Of a stretch of DNA of 64,000 nt, positions 50,578 through 58,745 are shown piece after piece. A program made the position numbers and the translations under genes. The notes under the pieces are model-generated. The model worked only from the letters and a program-made list of their open reading frames with translations. It searched no databases and was not told the DNA's origin. The stretch's first letter is position 1. Each line of letters opens with the position of its first letter. This stretch comes from Paenibacillus sp. FSL R5-0623 (lineage in GTDB: Bacteria > Bacillota > Bacilli > Paenibacillales > Paenibacillaceae): contig NZ_CP150233.1 in assembly GCF_037974265.1 (NCBI RefSeq), positions 5,084,001 to 5,148,000 on the forward strand, in the 5' to 3' direction.

Positions 50578-51654
50578 ATGGCAAAGGAAAAAGTCACGAT
50601 ACAAGACATCGCTGATGCTTTGGGGATCTCCAGGAATACAGCTTCCAAAGCATTAAATGACAGCGGAAACATCCCGGATGAGACCCGAAATCGTGTAATT
50701 AAAAAAGCAATTGAACTTAAATATAAACAGTTTGCCTATATGGACAATGAGCATGTTCTAAGCAAGGCTCCGGGCAATATCGCCCTGTTAACTGAAAACC
50801 TGCCTAATACATCTCACTTTGGTTCGTTGTTAATCAGTGGTCTGGAGAAAAGAATCAGTGCGGAGGGATACAATCTCTCGATTCATATCGTGCGTGAAGA
50901 CGATCAAGATACACTTACACTTCCCAACAATTTTGATATAGCCAAAGTAGACGGCATTATTTGCATTGAATTATTTGATTTGGAATATACACAGCTGATT
51001 ACCGATCTGGGCATTCCCACCATCTTTATCGATTGCGCTTCCAACATATGTTATCCCGAATTCCAAGCAGATTTGCTACTCATGGAGAATGAACATAGCA
51101 TCTACCAGTTAACCACAAAATTAATTGAGAGCGGCTACACAAGTATCGGATTCGTTGGAGATTACAATCACTGCAAGAGCTTTAATGAACGATGGGTTGG
51201 ATATCACCGTGCTATGCTGGAGGCGGGGTTGCAGGTCGACCTGTCCCATTGCATCGTAGACAATGATCGCCTGTGTTTCTCCAAGCCAGGATGGTTGAAC
51301 CAGCGAGTGGCAGAACTGGCATCCCTACCTTCCGCCTACGTATGCGCTAATGACTTTATAGCAGTTGATCTGATCAGGGCGTTAAAAGATAGAAATGTCG
51401 CTGTGCCACAGGATATTGCGATATGCGGATTCGATAATGCACCTCAATCTCGAATTATTGAGCCAGCATTAACGACGGTTCATATTTATAGCAATGAGAT
51501 GGGCATTAAGACTGCGGAGATGCTATTATCCCGGATTAATAGCCCGACACAGCCGTATCAGGTCTCACACATTGTGACCAAACCCATCATCAGGGAGTCC
51601 ACACCAGCAATCATGGCCGATCATTCTCAGATGATTCATAGTTCTGCAAAATAA
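50578..51654 (+). CDS. LacI family transcriptional regulator of the fructan operon
   Basis: The 358-residue regulator has a classic LacI headpiece (VTIQDIADALGISRNTASKALN, residues ~6-27, and the hinge-preceding RNRVIKKAIEL). The effector-binding domain contains GFVGDYNHCKSFNERWVGYH, VCANDFIAVDLIRALKDRN and AICGFDNAPQSRIIEPALTTV. AGAGGTGAAGCATTAG precedes the ATG. It is divergent from the LplB-type gene, the expected position for a local repressor of the LplB-LplC-LplA-GH32-ScrK operon. The inducer is likely a fructose-containing sugar or its phosphate. Confidence 0.92.
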   Translation: MAKEKVTIQDIADALGISRNTASKALNDSGNIPDETRNRVIKKAIELKYKQFAYMDNEHVLSKAPGNIALLTENLPNTSHFGSLLISGLEKRISAEGYNLSIHIVREDDQDTLTLPNNFDIAKVDGIICIELFDLEYTQLITDLGIPTIFIDCASNICYPEFQADLLLMENEHSIYQLTTKLIESGYTSIGFVGDYNHCKSFNERWVGYHRAMLEAGLQVDLSHCIVDNDRLCFSKPGWLNQRVAELASLPSAYVCANDFIAVDLIRALKDRNVAVPQDIAICGFDNAPQSRIIEPALTTVHIYSNEMGIKTAEMLLSRINSPTQPYQVSHIVTKPIIRESTPAIMADHSQMIHSSAK

Positions 51655-51702
51655 AAAAAACGTATGTCTCACGAGTAACAGCTCGTGAAACATACGTTTT
51701 TT
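51655..51702 (+). terminator. Terminator of the LacI-type gene
   Basis: AAACGTATGT-TCACGAG and CTCGTGA-ACATACGTTT form a long stem with a 5-nt loop followed by TTTTTT. Confidence 0.9.
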
Positions 51703-51777
51703 GGTGGTTTCGATTTGGTTGGATGAAAACTCTATCCTATCCATTCCATCACGGCCTAGATAAATCTCATCTCGCGA

Positions 51778-52596
51778 TTAGATCTCTTTCAAGATGCCTT
51801 TTACAAGTCCGATAAAGGTTGTTTTCACTTGCGCAGCCACTTCAATAACTTCATCATGACTTAACGGCTGATCCAGAATACCACAGGCCATGTTGGTCAG
51901 ACAGGAAATGCCTAGTACCTTCATACCGCCATGAATGGCAACAATGGCTTCAGGTACTGTGGACATACCCACTGCATCCGCACCCATCGTACGAATCATG
52001 CGAATCTCCGCTGGTGTCTCATATGCCGGGCCACTCCACCATGCATAGACACCTTGCTGCAGGCCAACATTCTGCTCTTCTGCAACCTTAAGAGCAATGC
52101 TGCGCAGTTCGCGATTGTATACCTCTGATACGTCTGGGAAACGAACACCCAGTTCGGCGTTATTCGGCCCCATCAACGGGTTATTGCCTACCAGGTTAAT
52201 ATGATCTGTAATGAGCATCAGTTGACCCGGCTCAAAGCTTGTGTTGATGGCTCCGCAGGCATTGGTGATAAGCAATTGCTCGACACCCAGCGCCTTCATG
52301 ATCCGAACGGGGAAAGTCACTTCGTCTAGTGTAAAACCTTCATAATAATGAAGGCGGCCTTTCATCGCTACAACCGTTTTGCCCATCAGTTCACCAATAA
52401 CCAATTCATTGGCATGACCAATAGCCTCCGATTGGGCGAAATACGGAATATCTGTATACGGAATAACGGTCGCATTTTCAATCTCGTCCGCGAGCGCTCC
52501 CAGTCCGGAACCCAGGATCATGCCTACGGCAGGTTTGGTATGGATTCGGTTTAATATGTAATCTCTTGCTTCCTGAATATGTGCGGATTGATGCAT
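51778..52596 (-). CDS. punA: Purine nucleoside phosphorylase (trimeric type)
   Basis: The 272-residue enzyme cleaves purine (deoxy)nucleosides with phosphate. It shows the phosphate-loop VGMILGSGLGALADEI, MKGRLHYYEGF, LLITNACGAIN, the SGPAYETPAEIRM purine-site motif, and VGMSTVPEAIVAIHGGMKVLGISCLTN with the family's Met/Ser/Thr and Asn positions. CAGGAGGATATCATT fixes ATG 52596; the upstream frame to 52662 is not used. It appears monocistronic. The motif normally reads VSGPSYETPAE; here it is WSGPAYETPAE, a mild variant. Confidence 0.93.
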   Translation of the reverse strand: MHQSAHIQEARDYILNRIHTKPAVGMILGSGLGALADEIENATVIPYTDIPYFAQSEAIGHANELVIGELMGKTVVAMKGRLHYYEGFTLDEVTFPVRIMKALGVEQLLITNACGAINTSFEPGQLMLITDHINLVGNNPLMGPNNAELGVRFPDVSEVYNRELRSIALKVAEEQNVGLQQGVYAWWSGPAYETPAEIRMIRTMGADAVGMSTVPEAIVAIHGGMKVLGISCLTNMACGILDQPLSHDEVIEVAAQVKTTFIGLVKGILKEI

Positions 52597-52711
52597 AATG
52601 ATATCCTCCTGATGATCTGAATTGAGTAACGAAAACTGAGTTAATGAGGTGCTACTCATCAAGTGTAATGAACAATGGTCTTGATGTAAATGGAAGCTGT
52701 TCTATATACAA

Positions 52712-52745
52712 TAAAAAAACGACCCTATGCTCCAGGATCGTTTAA
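52712..52745 (-). terminator. Terminator of a 56-residue protein gene
   Basis: On the minus strand AAACGATCC and GGGTCGTTT (one bulged base) form a stem followed by TTTTTTTATTG. It lies ~16 bp downstream of the small gene at 52761. Confidence 0.75.
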
Positions 52746-52760
52746 AAACTTGGACATGTC

Positions 52761-52931
52761 CTAATCCAATGTATATTTGTTTCTACTCTTCATGTAATCG
52801 ATTGTCATGATCAGCAACAGCATCAATGTAGCAAACATCAGCGGTTTGGCAAAAGTACCTTCTTCAAAAATATAATAACTAAATGTAAAATTTCCGGCAA
52901 AAGTAATTAAATAGTTTCGGATGTAATCCAT
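52761..52931 (-). CDS. 56-residue single-pass membrane protein
   Basis: An ATG at 52931 opens a 57-codon frame to TAG at 52761. The protein (MDYIRNYLITFAGNFTFSYY start, then FAKPLMFATLMLLLIMTIDY) has one clear membrane helix and a basic SRNKYTLD tail. The ribosome site is weak (GATGAGAAG), but the immediate downstream terminator and membrane-protein composition support a real gene. I do not know the family. Confidence 0.55.
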   Translation of the reverse strand: MDYIRNYLITFAGNFTFSYYIFEEGTFAKPLMFATLMLLLIMTIDYMKSRNKYTLD

Positions 52932-53085
52932 CTTCTCATCTCATTTCAGGAAAGAATTTGGTTCACCATTTCTTCAACCCTATCATACACTTCCATTTAA
53001 ATCCACATTTTCATCCTCCATACAAATCAACGCCTCAATCATGCACGAGATAGCCGTAGTGTACAATCTATATGGAGTACAGCAA

Positions 53086-53110
53086 AAAATCGGTCACATC
53101 GTGACCGATT
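53086..53110 (-). terminator. Terminator of the GH10 xylanase gene
   Basis: AATCGGTCAC / GTGACCGATT with a 3-nt loop is followed on the minus strand by TTTTTTGC, 20 bp past the stop codon. Confidence 0.85.
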
Positions 53111-53129
53111 CTCTTCATTTCCCTGATGT

Positions 53130-54131
53130 TCAGGACATAGGGTTAATGATACGCCAAAATGATTCCTTTGGCTGTAACTGCTGATCAAAAACAAAAGGCC
53201 AATTTTTGCGTCCGCGTACCGGGAAATGGTCAAGCCAAGTATAATTATCGGCCACTCCCCAGAATGTCACAGAGGTAATGGATGATTTATACTCACGGAA
53301 CAAATTAAAGATTTCTTCATATCGACGCTCCTGTAACTCAGCCATCTCCGAAGTTGGCGCGGTGAGGTCCGTTCGACGATCCTCATAACGAAACACCGAC
53401 ATATCCAGCTCCGTAACATGTAACTGTACATCCAGTGAAGCATAACGCTCAATAGCCATTCGGATCTCCTCAATCGAAGGACCATGAATATTCCAATGCC
53501 CCTGCAACCCAATCCCGTGTACAGGCGCTCCCTTGTCCAGCAAAGACCGAACCAGATTGTAGATCTTCTCCCGTTTGACCGGATCTGTCTCATTGTAGTC
53601 ATTATAGAAAAGAAGCGCATTTGGATCAGCTTCATGAGCCATACTGAACGCTTGCAGCAGATAATCTTCCCCCACCAGCTCTAACCACTTCGTATCCCGC
53701 ATGAACAGGTCAGTCTTATCTTCAACAGCTTCATTGACGACATCCCACGCATATATTTGCCCCTTATACCGACCTACTACTGTATCAATATGTTGCTTCA
53801 AGCGAGATAATAGCAGCTCTCTGGAAGCAGGGGCACCTGAGGTATCCTCAAAGACCCATTTCGATGTTTGATTATGCCAGACCAAAGTATGTCCGCGAAC
53901 CCCAATCCCTTGGGCAACAGCAAAATCAACCATTTTATCCGCCGCCTCAAAATTATAACGATCCTCTTCCGGGTGAATTTCTTCAAATTTCATCTGATTT
54001 TCAGCCGTGATGCTATTGAAGTGTTTGGCGATGAAATCCCCTTCGGACTGCAACATTCTGGTATGTACAGCAGCACCTATTTTGAACGTATTAGCGTACG
54101 CAGCATGTAGTGATGGAATTTCAGTTGGCAT
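53130..54131 (-). CDS. GH10 endo-1,4-beta-xylanase, intracellular
   Basis: This 333-residue TIM-barrel hydrolase lacks a signal peptide. It starts MPTEIPSLHAAYANTFKIG and carries acid/base Glu134 in WDVVNEAV and nucleophile Glu241 in HVTELDMS, together with TAENQMKFE and LVWHNQTSKW, all standard GH10 motifs. Intracellular GH10 enzymes of Bacillales trim imported xylo-oligosaccharides rather than polymeric xylan. GGCAGGGAGGAATTGTAA precedes the ATG. A cre-like box lies 44 bp upstream, so catabolite repression is likely. No xylan transporter is adjacent; the GH43 gene 6 kb away is a functional neighbour. Confidence 0.94.
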   Translation of the reverse strand: MPTEIPSLHAAYANTFKIGAAVHTRMLQSEGDFIAKHFNSITAENQMKFEEIHPEEDRYNFEAADKMVDFAVAQGIGVRGHTLVWHNQTSKWVFEDTSGAPASRELLLSRLKQHIDTVVGRYKGQIYAWDVVNEAVEDKTDLFMRDTKWLELVGEDYLLQAFSMAHEADPNALLFYNDYNETDPVKREKIYNLVRSLLDKGAPVHGIGLQGHWNIHGPSIEEIRMAIERYASLDVQLHVTELDMSVFRYEDRRTDLTAPTSEMAELQERRYEEIFNLFREYKSSITSVTFWGVADNYTWLDHFPVRGRKNWPFVFDQQLQPKESFWRIINPMS

Positions 54132-54174
54132 TTACAATTCCTCCCTGCCATTTTTTATCCATCATATCGTTTGT

Positions 54175-54188
54175 TGAATACGCTTACA
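54175..54188 (-). promoter_or_regulatory. cre-like CcpA box upstream of the xylanase gene
   Basis: TGAATACGCTTACA matches the cre consensus TGWAANCGNTNWCA at all but one fixed position. It lies 44 bp upstream of the xylanase ATG, a position suited to carbon catabolite repression. Confidence 0.55.
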
Positions 54189-54256
54189 ATGAACAAATTA
54201 TACTTCTTCCCCCTCATATTTAACTATTTATGATCCTGGGCCCTGTTCGCACAACA

Positions 54257-54317
54257 AAAACACCTCCACGTCTGTTCCACTGCTCATCGCAACAGAACAT
54301 TTCTCGGAAGGTGTTTT
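54257..54317 (-). terminator. Probable terminator after the coiled-coil gene
   Basis: AAAACACCT and AGGTGTTTT bracket an inner TCTGTT/AACAGA pairing. On the minus strand a TTTTTGTTGTG tail follows. It lies ~55 bp downstream of the gene ending at 54371. Confidence 0.6.
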
Positions 54318-54370
54318 GTGATCGGATGTTCAGTTAAATTCAACTCATGTACCAAAGAGGGTATGAAGTG

Positions 54371-54718
54371 TTACAGCTTGTCCACCTGTAACAAGGTCAA
54401 CTGTTTCACTGTGCATGCCGGGTTAATTTGCTCCTCGGACAGAATGTTCAGCTTGATCAGGCTTTTCAGCTTATGACTGTCTACCTTGGACAACAATCGC
54501 CAGATGTCCGGGTCTGGAAGAGAAGCATACAGCTTCTGATCATCGTATTCCTTCCGGTTCTGAAGCACTGTTTTCACGGTGTAACCACCAACCTGCGTCT
54601 CATAGACCCCTTGTTCTGCACAATACGCGACAATCTCATCTCGTAGTACAGACAACTGCTGCTCAATATCTTTTTGCTGCTGCTTCAGGTCAAAGTAAGT
54701 TTGTACTTTCTGCTCCAT
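54371..54718 (-). CDS. Small coiled-coil protein of unknown function
   Basis: The protein has about 115 residues. The first ~40 form a charged amphipathic helix (VQTYFDLKQQQKDIEQQLSV, LRDEIVAYCAEQG), followed by a small beta segment (YETQVGGYTVKTVLQNRKEYD) and a C-terminal helical part (SHKLKSLIKLNILSEEQINP). The layout recalls phage-type host-nuclease inhibitor or recombination accessory proteins, but no match is certain. GAGGAGCG lies eight bases before ATG 54718, so a GTG at 54727 is rejected. It is monocistronic. Confidence 0.7.
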   Translation of the reverse strand: MEQKVQTYFDLKQQQKDIEQQLSVLRDEIVAYCAEQGVYETQVGGYTVKTVLQNRKEYDDQKLYASLPDPDIWRLLSKVDSHKLKSLIKLNILSEEQINPACTVKQLTLLQVDKL

Positions 54719-54852
54719 ATCGATCACGCTCCTCTACTATCATAGGTATGCGAGGATCGCTAGTTTAGGACTGGCTGTTTATTTTATTTGAAAAAAGTGG
54801 TCTTGCTATTACTTAATCGTATACTGTCTCATTGTGTATCCCCGTATTACGA

Positions 54853-55743
54853 TTACAGCAGGTGTTCATTCAAATATGGATTATGGATAGCCATACTGTG
54901 AACCCTTTTCATTACATCTGGTCCCATGGGTACATCCCCAACGCGTCTTAACAGAATCCAGCGCAGACAAGCTATTGCTCCAAAAACCTGCTCCTCCTCC
55001 AACGTGTACGTATAACTTGCAGAACGTGCAAATTGAGCGTGATACATCTCGCCGTAACTTTCCCCATTATAGATGGTGATCAGAAACACAGACCATGCCA
55101 TATCGTATCTTGGATCACCATACTGCCCATTAGTCCAATCGATGATGGTGTAATGGTCGTCCATCTCAAGAATGTTTCCCAGATTATAATCGCCATGAAT
55201 CAAACGGTCCTGTCTGATCTGGACCTGCTGAATCAACTGTGCCAGAAGATCATTTATATCGTCATGTAATTCAATTTGAGGAAAAAAGTATTGAACAAAA
55301 TCGTACCTGAATATGTATTCTTCATCTTCTACAGCACTCACTTCATTCACCGGATAACGATGGACCTCCATTAATCGCTCAACCAAATGTGTCAGTTTGG
55401 TTTGTGTTAATTGGGTAATCGGCTTTCCATCATAGCTCGTTAACAGCACTTGATTCCCTTGCTCGTCTAATCCCCAACCGTAGGGTTTGGAAACACGAAT
55501 TCCACTTTGATAAAGCTTGGACAATAATCGATATTGTTTGGCGATATCCGGTTTGGAATCCTTGTCCCAGACTTTCAATACGTACCGCTGATCTTCCATT
55601 TCAATTCTCATCACACTTGCTTCCAGTCCAGGTGGCAAGGGAATGATCTGAACCTCCTGTTCAATCACCTGCTGGATACGTTCATCCAGTTCTATCCAAT
55701 TCATCTGGCTAAGTTGAATTATCATCGTTTCCCCTTCTTCCAT
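54853..55743 (-). CDS. Aminoglycoside phosphotransferase-fold (APH) kinase-like protein
   Basis: This 296-residue protein has the eukaryotic-like-kinase fold. The catalytic loop is RLIHGDYNLGNILEMDD (HGDxxxxN) and the metal-binding segment is YTIIDWTNGQYGDPRYDMAW. The N-lobe lysine may be that in YVLKVWDKDS. Proteins of this family phosphorylate small molecules (antibiotics, choline, homoserine, sugars); resistance is not implied by the motif alone. AGGAGAGGCG precedes ATG 55743. It lies 20 bp downstream of a DinB gene and is probably co-transcribed with it. Confidence 0.88.
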   Translation of the reverse strand: MEEGETMIIQLSQMNWIELDERIQQVIEQEVQIIPLPPGLEASVMRIEMEDQRYVLKVWDKDSKPDIAKQYRLLSKLYQSGIRVSKPYGWGLDEQGNQVLLTSYDGKPITQLTQTKLTHLVERLMEVHRYPVNEVSAVEDEEYIFRYDFVQYFFPQIELHDDINDLLAQLIQQVQIRQDRLIHGDYNLGNILEMDDHYTIIDWTNGQYGDPRYDMAWSVFLITIYNGESYGEMYHAQFARSASYTYTLEEEQVFGAIACLRWILLRRVGDVPMGPDVMKRVHSMAIHNPYLNEHLL

Positions 55744-55763
55744 GTTATGAACGCCTCTCCTGG

Positions 55764-56243
55764 TTAGTCAGGTATAATCAGGCCTTTGCCAATGACATTA
55801 GCGGATACCGGCTGCTTGCCCAATTCTCTGGCCCATACCGACAGCTGTCCCATATGGTGAATCTCATGGGCGATCACATGTCGCATAACTTCTCCCCATG
55901 AATCTGTACTGGCCTTGCCAGCTGAGCGATGATCGATATAAGCTCTTTTTTCCATACTCGAATCCCAGGCTGTAACAAATGCCTCTACATCAGGACGTAA
56001 CTTGCGATCGAGTCGCCTTACCGCCTCAAGATTCTGGTAGTTTGCAAAATCTTCTGCATCATCCGGTTTGCCCTGAAGCAACTGAAGCCAGCTCCACTCT
56101 ACATCAATGATATGAAATAATGTTTGTAATATGTTGCCTACTCCGCCCGTGCGAGGCCGAAGCAATTCTTCAAGCGGTACATCTTCACACCATACATACC
56201 ATTGCTCACGCACCATCCAGTTATAACGAAAGAATGTTTCCAT
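55764..56243 (-). CDS. DinB family protein (second of three)
   Basis: This 159-residue four-helix-bundle protein shows NWMVREQWYVWCEDVPLEEL, LQTLFHIIDVEWSWLQLL and VMRHVIAHEIHHMGQLS, which supply the three metal-binding histidines. The C-terminus (GKGLIIPD) is short. It is upstream of the APH-like kinase on the same strand, 20 bp apart. Function by family: possible thiol-dependent transferase or metalloprotein of stress response; no specific substrate. Confidence 0.88.
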   Translation of the reverse strand: METFFRYNWMVREQWYVWCEDVPLEELLRPRTGGVGNILQTLFHIIDVEWSWLQLLQGKPDDAEDFANYQNLEAVRRLDRKLRPDVEAFVTAWDSSMEKRAYIDHRSAGKASTDSWGEVMRHVIAHEIHHMGQLSVWARELGKQPVSANVIGKGLIIPD

Positions 56244-56316
56244 TGGTATATTCCCCTTTATCGATGTTTTTCATAGAGATTTGATCAATTCTGTATTGGC
56301 AAAGGTATCCTCCGAA

Positions 56317-56470
56317 TATTTACACTTACCACTCCGATGACAGAACAACCTTCCGATCGCTGTTATCCCCAGATTTTTTTGATTCATTTTATAATGGGAA
56401 ACTCCGGGGATAAAGGCGAACACTTCGCTTCTTCAGGTTTTTTCTGTCCTCTTCGTTTCGTGTAAATATT
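56317..56470 (+). repeat. MITE-like hairpin repeat, copy 3 (most complete)
   Basis: This copy has the cleanest ends: ATATTTACAC at the left and GTGTAAATAT at the right. Inside are ACTCCGATGACAGAACAACC, GATCGCTGTTATCCCCAGAT and, in the other arm, CCGGGGATAAAGGCGAAC and TTTTTTCTGTCCTC. TTATCCCC and GGGGATAA are perfectly complementary. The whole unit is one long imperfect palindrome without coding capacity, lying between a DinB gene and a small membrane-protein gene. Confidence 0.9.
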
Positions 56471-56479
56471 CTGTTGAAT

Positions 56480-56758
56480 TTATTTAGTTAATTTCTTTTT
56501 TATATACAAGATTACATGAATACCTGCATAAATAAACAGGACATTGAACAAATATAGAAGTACGTTTAAATGGATGCCAGATATAAACCAGATTGTTCCG
56601 TCCGAGTTGGCATAATGATAATCCGTAAAGAATCGGATCGGGAAACCATACTCTGTTCGGAGCGGTCCATCTTCAGTATGTAAAGTTCCAGGAATACATA
56701 GGATGGCTAATACAGCAAGCCAGGCTGATAGATTCATTATTCTTTTGTTAATCGTCAA
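56480..56758 (-). CDS. Small membrane protein, 92 residues
   Basis: The protein has two clear hydrophobic helices (NLSAWLAVLAILCIPGTL and LNVLLYLFNVLFIYAGIHVI) separated by an external loop rich in aromatic residues (YGFPIRFFTDYHYANSDG), and a basic KKKLTK tail. The start is TTG at 56758, set by GGGGGAGATGTA; an ATG at 56737 is the alternative. It follows the 104-residue gene by 12 bp, so the two are co-transcribed with the hydrolase upstream. I do not recognise the family. Confidence 0.7.
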   Translation of the reverse strand: MTINKRIMNLSAWLAVLAILCIPGTLHTEDGPLRTEYGFPIRFFTDYHYANSDGTIWFISGIHLNVLLYLFNVLFIYAGIHVILYIKKKLTK

Positions 56759-56770
56759 TACATCTCCCCC

Positions 56771-57085
56771 TTATTCAACACTAACGGTATCTTCACCAAA
56801 ATACGTCCCTTCCAACTTTTGATCCATAAAGTCTCTTAAGTCCTTTTGATCAAGTATATATTTCGAATCTCTATTAAATCTGCTTTTTCTGGATACAATA
56901 ATCTGTTTCCGAACGTGTGCTCCACCGTCGCCTGTCCTGGTGTACACGACTATGCTCATCTCTGTGCTTATCACTTGATTTCTCGAAATCGGCTTATTTG
57001 GATCAGGGTTATTCGTGATTAGAAAATACAGAAACATGATTGCCGCACCTATGAAAAACCAGAATCGCCTACGTTTTCCTAGCAT
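56771..57085 (-). CDS. Small membrane-anchored protein, 104 residues
   Basis: A positively charged MLGKRRR start leads into one hydrophobic helix (FWFFIGAAIMFLYFLI). The remaining ~80 residues should be extracytoplasmic (VISTEMSIVVYTRTGDGGAH, RFNRDSKYILDQKDLRDFMD). No family is recognised. The start codon overlaps the stop of the isochorismatase-like gene by one base (TAATG), so translation is coupled. Confidence 0.75.
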   Translation of the reverse strand: MLGKRRRFWFFIGAAIMFLYFLITNNPDPNKPISRNQVISTEMSIVVYTRTGDGGAHVRKQIIVSRKSRFNRDSKYILDQKDLRDFMDQKLEGTYFGEDTVSVE

Positions 57086-57606
57086 TACAGCGCATTCTCC
57101 GTATCCACCACGTTGGCAAACAGTCTCAGTACCGTATTGTGATGTTCAATAATCTGCTCCGCTTGAAGCGTCTTTGAATTCCATGTGCTGTGCGCATCTT
57201 GAACCAGATTGACCGTGTAACCCAGACTGTACGCTCTGCGGCAAGTCGTGTCTACACATACCTCGGTCTGCATACCCGCAAGAATCAACTCCGTCACGCC
57301 ATCTTCTTGCAATTTCAGATGCAGATTGGTTTCGTGAAATGAATCCGGTGTCTCCTTTTCGATCACGAGGTCACCAGCAATCGGTGTGATGGACGGATGA
57401 ATGGCCCACCCTGAAGTTCCTCGTTCCAGTGGACTGCCTCCCCCTTCGCAGTGCTGGATATATATGATGGAATGCCCTGCTTCACGTGCCTTGGCAATTA
57501 ACATCCGGATCTTCTGAAGCAATCGTTCTCCTTGATATACGGGATCTGCTTCATCAAACATCGCTACCTGTACGTCAATAATTAGAAGTGCACAATGCGT
57601 TGTCAT
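57085..57606 (-). CDS. Isochorismatase-like cysteine hydrolase
   Basis: This 173-residue cytosolic enzyme has the complete Asp-Lys-Cys triad of the isochorismatase superfamily: Asp11 in LLIIDVQVAMF, Lys84 in LVIEKETPDSF, and Cys117 in GMQTEVCVDTT. Family members hydrolyse amides such as nicotinamide or N-carbamoyl compounds. The CHxxG-type side motif seen in nicotinamidases is absent, so the substrate is open. GAGGAAAGCAAA precedes the ATG. It heads a small operon with two membrane-protein genes. Confidence 0.9.
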   Translation of the reverse strand: MTTHCALLIIDVQVAMFDEADPVYQGERLLQKIRMLIAKAREAGHSIIYIQHCEGGGSPLERGTSGWAIHPSITPIAGDLVIEKETPDSFHETNLHLKLQEDGVTELILAGMQTEVCVDTTCRRAYSLGYTVNLVQDAHSTWNSKTLQAEQIIEHHNTVLRLFANVVDTENAL

Positions 57607-57636
57607 TTTGCTTTCCTCCTGACAAATCCATTTAAT

Positions 57637-58059
57637 TCAACTCTTTCTTCTTTGCTTTTTTAACAAAACTTCCAATCCCTTATCAATCAATACAAATAGG
57701 ACAGCGGCAAGAACGCCAAATAAGGTCAGAACTAACGTCTCTTTGAAATCCAAGATTGCTTCTCCTGCGCCCATGACCAGATAATAAATATACATACCTA
57801 AAACTCCAGCACATGCATAACTCAATAGCCTCGTACTTAGATACAATACATGATTGTCGAATTGAATTCGGCTTAGCAGATAGTCCACCAATATCGATAA
57901 AGGTAGCCCGATCAATACGATCAAGGGAGTCGCGTATACCAGATAAATAAGAATGTAAAAATCAAAACTGTAGGATTCATTCATCGATATGAGACTTGCA
58001 GCCAAAGTAAAACCAATGATGGTTAGAACGGTTGTTATCAGCTTTCTTCCCATATTCAT
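57637..58059 (-). CDS. Four-helix membrane protein of unknown function
   Basis: The 140-residue protein has four hydrophobic segments (LITTVLTIIGFTLAASLI, FYILIYLVYATPLIVLIGLP, LLSYACAGVLGMYIYYLV, ETLVLTLFGVLAAVLFVLI) and a basic tail ending KKQRRKS. No charged or catalytic residues are conserved enough to suggest activity. GGAGTGATGAG precedes ATG 58059. It lies between the GrpB-like gene and the isochorismatase-like gene on the same strand. Confidence 0.75.
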   Translation of the reverse strand: MNMGRKLITTVLTIIGFTLAASLISMNESYSFDFYILIYLVYATPLIVLIGLPLSILVDYLLSRIQFDNHVLYLSTRLLSYACAGVLGMYIYYLVMGAGEAILDFKETLVLTLFGVLAAVLFVLIDKGLEVLLKKQRRKS

Positions 58060-58100
58060 CTCATCACTCCAATACAGTTATCTCTATTCATTGGATGTGC

Positions 58101-58646
58101 TCATGCGTCAGATTTTGCCGGCTGCCATCCGATTTCTTGAGACCAACGATGTGCTCTCTGTAATATACTCCACACCATTGGTCCTTTTCCTTCAACATAT
58201 TTGGGACGCTCATCTTTATACAGTGACATGAGTCTGTGCTTTTCTTCCGCATAGTTCAAACAATCTTCTGGGTGTTCTCTTAAATAGTCTCTGAACAGCA
58301 AGGTCATCTGCTCGGAGAAACTGCCTACCTGTCTAACGTGTATATGTATCCTTCTGCTTCCGGGTACTTCACGAAAGTAACGTTTAGTCTTATCGGGATT
58401 TTCTGCTCTGAATACAAATCCGACTGTTTCGATCTCACGTTTGTAGTCCAACAGATTCTCATAATTAGAAACAGATATTTGTATATCTATGATAGGTTTG
58501 GCGTCTATTCCAACAATTGAAGTGGACCCAACATGGTCAATCCGCACGGCCTTTTCTCCTAACGCTTCTCTTAATTTCGAACCCGTTTCGAGAAACAAAT
58601 CATGCCATGCCGGGTCATACTTTGCAATTCTCCATTGATCCTCCAT
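58101..58646 (-). CDS. GrpB family (UPF0157, nucleotidyltransferase-fold) protein
   Basis: This 181-residue protein has the GrpB hallmark VRIDHVGSTSIVGIDAKPII followed by DIQISVSNYENL, which is the nucleotidyltransferase-like core with its DxD-type acidic pair. YFREVPGSRRIHIHVRQVGS and LLFRDYLREHPEDCLNYAEE form the C-terminal part. The biochemical function of GrpB proteins is not settled. GGAGGAGTTGT precedes the ATG. Confidence 0.9.
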   Translation of the reverse strand: MEDQWRIAKYDPAWHDLFLETGSKLREALGEKAVRIDHVGSTSIVGIDAKPIIDIQISVSNYENLLDYKREIETVGFVFRAENPDKTKRYFREVPGSRRIHIHVRQVGSFSEQMTLLFRDYLREHPEDCLNYAEEKHRLMSLYKDERPKYVEGKGPMVWSILQRAHRWSQEIGWQPAKSDA

Positions 58647-58745
58647 ACAACTCCTCCTTGGTTATCCAATCAAACTATATAATTAAATAACACGTTCTTT
58701 TAACCTTTTGTTACATGTAGATTATTTAGTGATGCCATATAGAGA

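Noticed and set aside
54853..55743. Aminoglycoside-resistance gene
   Set aside because: The APH fold is shared by many small-molecule kinases and the sequence has no feature specific to known resistance enzymes.
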